Below are positions 54,151 to 56,085 of a stretch of DNA of 56,085 nt, in pieces. The stretch is from Furfurilactobacillus siliginis. GTDB lineage: Bacteria; Bacillota; Bacilli; Lactobacillales; Lactobacillaceae. Below the pieces are notes generated by a model that was not told the origin of the DNA, did not search any database, and saw only the letters and a program-made list of their open reading frames with translations. Made by a program: the position numbers and the translations under genes. The stretch lies in assembly GCF_001437435.1 (NCBI RefSeq), contig NZ_JQCB01000010.1, forward strand, positions 1-56,085, in the 5' to 3' direction. Each line of letters opens with the position of its first letter. The stretch's first letter is position 1.

Positions 54151-55695
54151 ATGGACTATATGGTCGGAATGGATATCGGGACGACCAGTACAAAAGCCGT
54201 TTTGTATGACTTAGACGGTAACGTATTGGCTTACACGAACAAGCTGTACTCGTTATATCGCGATGCCACTGGGATGGCTGAAGAGGACCCAGATGAAATT
54301 TTGGAAGCCGTTGTGAACGGTCTGCAAGAAATTTTACGCAAAGCTGATTTAAAGAACGGCAAGTTACATGGTGTTTCCTTCTCCAGTGCCAACCAGAGCT
54401 TGATTGCGCTGGATAAAAACCACAAGCCACTTACTCGGGTGATTACCTGGGCGGACACGCGGGCTACAAAGTATGCTGATCAGTTAAAAGCTGATGGCAC
54501 CGGTAAAACTTTGTACGAGCACACAGGAACCCCAATTCACCCAATGTCCTTACTCTGTAAGTTACTATGGTTGAAAAATGAACAAGCAGACGTTTATAAC
54601 AACGCTGCCTACTACTGTGGTATCAAGGAATACATCTTCTACCGTCTGATGGACGTGTGGCAGATGGATATCTCTGTTGCCAGTGGGACAGGAATCTTTA
54701 ACATCTTTGACCTTGATTGGGACCAAGACGCGTTAGCATTGACTGGCGTTACCAAAGACCAATTGCCTAAGATCGTTGATGGTTACGCCCAATCAACTGG
54801 CATGCGTGATGAATATGCCAAGGTTATCGGTTACCCAACTGATGTACCATTTATCCAAGGTGCATTTGATGGTGCCCTGTCAAACTTAGGGGTTAACGCC
54901 ATCGAAAAAGGTGTTGTTGCTGTGACCATCGGTACTTCTGGTGCCGTACGTGTCGTAACGGATCACCCTGTCATCGATCCTAAGGGTCGTGTCTTCTGTT
55001 ACGCCTTGACCAAAGACCTATGGGTTGTTGGTGGACCGGTGAACAACGGTGGTGTCGTCTTCCGTTGGGCACGTGACAATCTGTTTGATGCCGAAAAGAG
55101 TACTGCTGCTTTATTGCATGAAGACTCTTACGACTTGCTGACTGACATTGCAAAACGCATTCCAGCCGGTTCAGATGGTTTGCTTTTCCATCCATTCTTA
55201 GGTGGCGAACGTGCACCAATCTGGGATGCTGATGCGCGTGGATCATTCTTCGGTCTGACGCAAATGCACACCCGTGCGCACATGATTCGTGCCGTGCTTG
55301 AAGGAATCGTTTACAACTTGTACACCGTGCTTTTGGCGTTGGAAGAAGTTGTTGGCGAACCTAAGTCAATCATGGCTACTGGTGGCTTTGCCCGCTCAGA
55401 ACTATGGCGCCAAATGCTTTCAGATGTCTTCGAACAACCTGTTACGATTCCAGAATCATTTGAATCCTCATGTCTTGGGGCAGCAGTGATTGGGATGAAG
55501 TCACTTGGCTTGATCGATGACTTAAGCGAAGTTAAACGTTTCGTTGGTGAAACGAACACTTACCAACCAAACCCAGAAAACTTCGATGCTTACCGGGAAT
55601 TGGTACCAATCTACATCCGTTTGAGCCGTCAGCTCCAAACAGAATACGCAAACATTGCTGACTTCCAAAAGAAGCACGCAATTAAAGAAGACTAG
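54151..55695 (+). CDS. gntK: gluconokinase (FGGY family)
   Basis: 514 residues. Phosphorylates gluconate to 6-phosphogluconate. N-terminal phosphate-binding MDIGTTSTKAVLYDLDGN, TWADTRATKYA, the FGGY half-signature GLLFHPFLGGERAPIWD and the C-terminal ATGGFARSELWRQML. Length and N-terminus match GntK of lactobacilli. AAAGGAG before the ATG. Divergent RpiR regulator and possible operator upstream; a terminator follows, so the gluconate permease is not directly downstream. Confidence 0.94.
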   Translation: MDYMVGMDIGTTSTKAVLYDLDGNVLAYTNKLYSLYRDATGMAEEDPDEILEAVVNGLQEILRKADLKNGKLHGVSFSSANQSLIALDKNHKPLTRVITWADTRATKYADQLKADGTGKTLYEHTGTPIHPMSLLCKLLWLKNEQADVYNNAAYYCGIKEYIFYRLMDVWQMDISVASGTGIFNIFDLDWDQDALALTGVTKDQLPKIVDGYAQSTGMRDEYAKVIGYPTDVPFIQGAFDGALSNLGVNAIEKGVVAVTIGTSGAVRVVTDHPVIDPKGRVFCYALTKDLWVVGGPVNNGGVVFRWARDNLFDAEKSTAALLHEDSYDLLTDIAKRIPAGSDGLLFHPFLGGERAPIWDADARGSFFGLTQMHTRAHMIRAVLEGIVYNLYTVLLALEEVVGEPKSIMATGGFARSELWRQMLSDVFEQPVTIPESFESSCLGAAVIGMKSLGLIDDLSEVKRFVGETNTYQPNPENFDAYRELVPIYIRLSRQLQTEYANIADFQKKHAIKED

Positions 55696-55730
55696 CGCAT
55701 TCAACCTAATTTTCATTAAGATTAACAAAT

Positions 55731-55767
55731 CCTCGTCCGGACATTACCAGTCTGGACGAGGTTTTTT
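55731..55767 (+). terminator. terminator of gntK
   Basis: CCTCGTCC-g-GAC pairs with GTC-t-GGACGAGG, followed by six T. Confidence 0.93.
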
Positions 55768-55847
55768 ATTATCAATGTGCTTCGATAACTAACCTTGTAT
55801 TATGTTCACAGACCCTTTGTTGTTTTCTAAGTTTTATTGGCGAAACC

Positions 55848-55913
55848 GTGCGGCAAAAATCAAGTCCCTATTCTAGGTCTTACTCGCTGCTTCCTGACCT
55901 TTGTTTCACTCTC
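55848..55913 (-). repeat. internally deleted copy of the 115-bp hairpin repeat (copy D)
   Basis: On the minus strand GAGAGTGAAACAAAGGTC, AGGAAGCAGCGAGTAAGACC and TAGAATAGGGACTTGATTTT correspond to the two ends of the repeat; the middle 50 or so bases are missing. No minus-strand gene ends beside it. Confidence 0.65.
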
Positions 55914-56085
55914 TTTTTCATTCTGCGACCTTTCTTTTATGAATCCGTTACCAATTCACTCGTACCGGTCTGAAAAAAATTTACGTAAATCAAATGTAAG
56001 TGCTTTCCTAATTAACTTTTTTCTGGTATTGGTAGATTGTAAAATTAATCCGAACGCTGTTCGGACAAAAAAGATCAGCTTCCTT
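55914..56085. other. right edge, intergenic; probable upstream region of a gene beyond the window
   Basis: No coding frame is convincing on either strand. The palindrome at 56049-56065 and a TAAAAT box just before it suggest the promoter of a plus-strand gene starting past the end. Confidence 0.45.
56049..56065. promoter_or_regulatory. palindromic operator-like site
   Basis: TCCGAAC-GCT-GTTCGGA, 7-bp arms with a 3-bp centre. GAAC-N3-GTTC palindromes of this kind are common in TetR-family operators. A TAAAAT -10-like box lies just upstream. Confidence 0.45.

Noticed and set aside
1-56085. Prophage, insertion sequence, toxin-antitoxin or defence system
   Set aside because: No transposase, integrase, phage structural, nuclease-methylase or antitoxin-like genes were found in any frame with support.

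Overview
The window looks like a chromosomal segment of a low-to-mid GC Gram-positive bacterium of the Lactobacillaceae. This rests on the gene content: LtaS with a LafA/LafB glycolipid-anchor pair, PTS HPr/Enzyme I, a zinc-finger ClpE behind a CtsR box, a KxYKxGKxW signal peptide, MucBP and DUF4828-type proteins, strong AGGAGG-type ribosome sites and frequent TTG/GTG starts. I cannot fix the genus from sequence alone. I see no prophage, insertion sequence or CRISPR array. The left edge carries tandem rRNA-type promoters and leader sequence pointing off the window, so a ribosomal RNA operon probably lies just outside.

Layout. 0-9 kb (minus strand): ltaS, then lafA-lafB-flippase-like-ykuJ-like (lipoteichoic acid and its glycolipid anchor), then ptsH-ptsI. 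9-13 kb (minus): GtrA flippase, a YfhO-type multi-membrane glycosyltransferase and a 60-aa protein. 13-21 kb: clpE, a cytoplasmic MucBP protein, a GNAT acetyltransferase, an acyltransferase-3 membrane protein, lemA-htpX and prfC. 21.8-38 kb (minus): a polysaccharide locus with wzx-like flippase, priming sugar transferase, DUF4422 and GT4 transferases, UDP-galactopyranose mutase, GT2 transferase, LicD, Wzz-like, Wzy-like and a second YfhO. It is interrupted by a nucleotide phosphatase, an AI-2E-family protein and a secreted glucosaminidase with 16 cell-wall-binding repeats. 38.2-42.2 kb (plus): a choline operon made of a winged-helix/nucleotidyltransferase/choline-kinase fusion, a LicB-type permease, LicC and a flavodoxin. 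42.2-46.4 kb: a CHAP amidase with 12 binding repeats, a second GtrA, YihY, 3-methyladenine glycosylase and a small membrane protein. 46.5-56 kb: a ThiD/PdxK-type kinase, tRNA-Arg(CCU), a tautomerase, a DEAD-box helicase, a Gfo/Idh/MocA oxidoreductase, DUF4828, a GH25-like protein with degraded catalytic residues, and an RpiR regulator divergent from gluconate kinase.

How the parts fit. Most of the window builds or remodels the cell envelope. The choline operon would phosphorylate choline and make CDP-choline, LicD would attach phosphocholine to a cell-surface glycan, and the two hydrolases with choline-binding-like repeats could dock on it, as in pneumococcus. This is inference: the same repeat family also binds other ligands. 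The most interesting single object is the HTH-nucleotidyltransferase-choline kinase fusion (38180-40057). It is built like NadR, its nucleotidyltransferase signature is degenerate while a separate intact LicC sits two genes downstream, and a perfect 13-bp inverted repeat covers the likely transcription start of its own promoter. A second notable feature is a family of about 115-bp hairpin repeats placed just behind stop codons (six copies or remnants), with smaller look-alike hairpins beside two of them. Two genes (GNAT and RpiR) have good ribosome sites but no ATG/GTG/TTG start at the right place.
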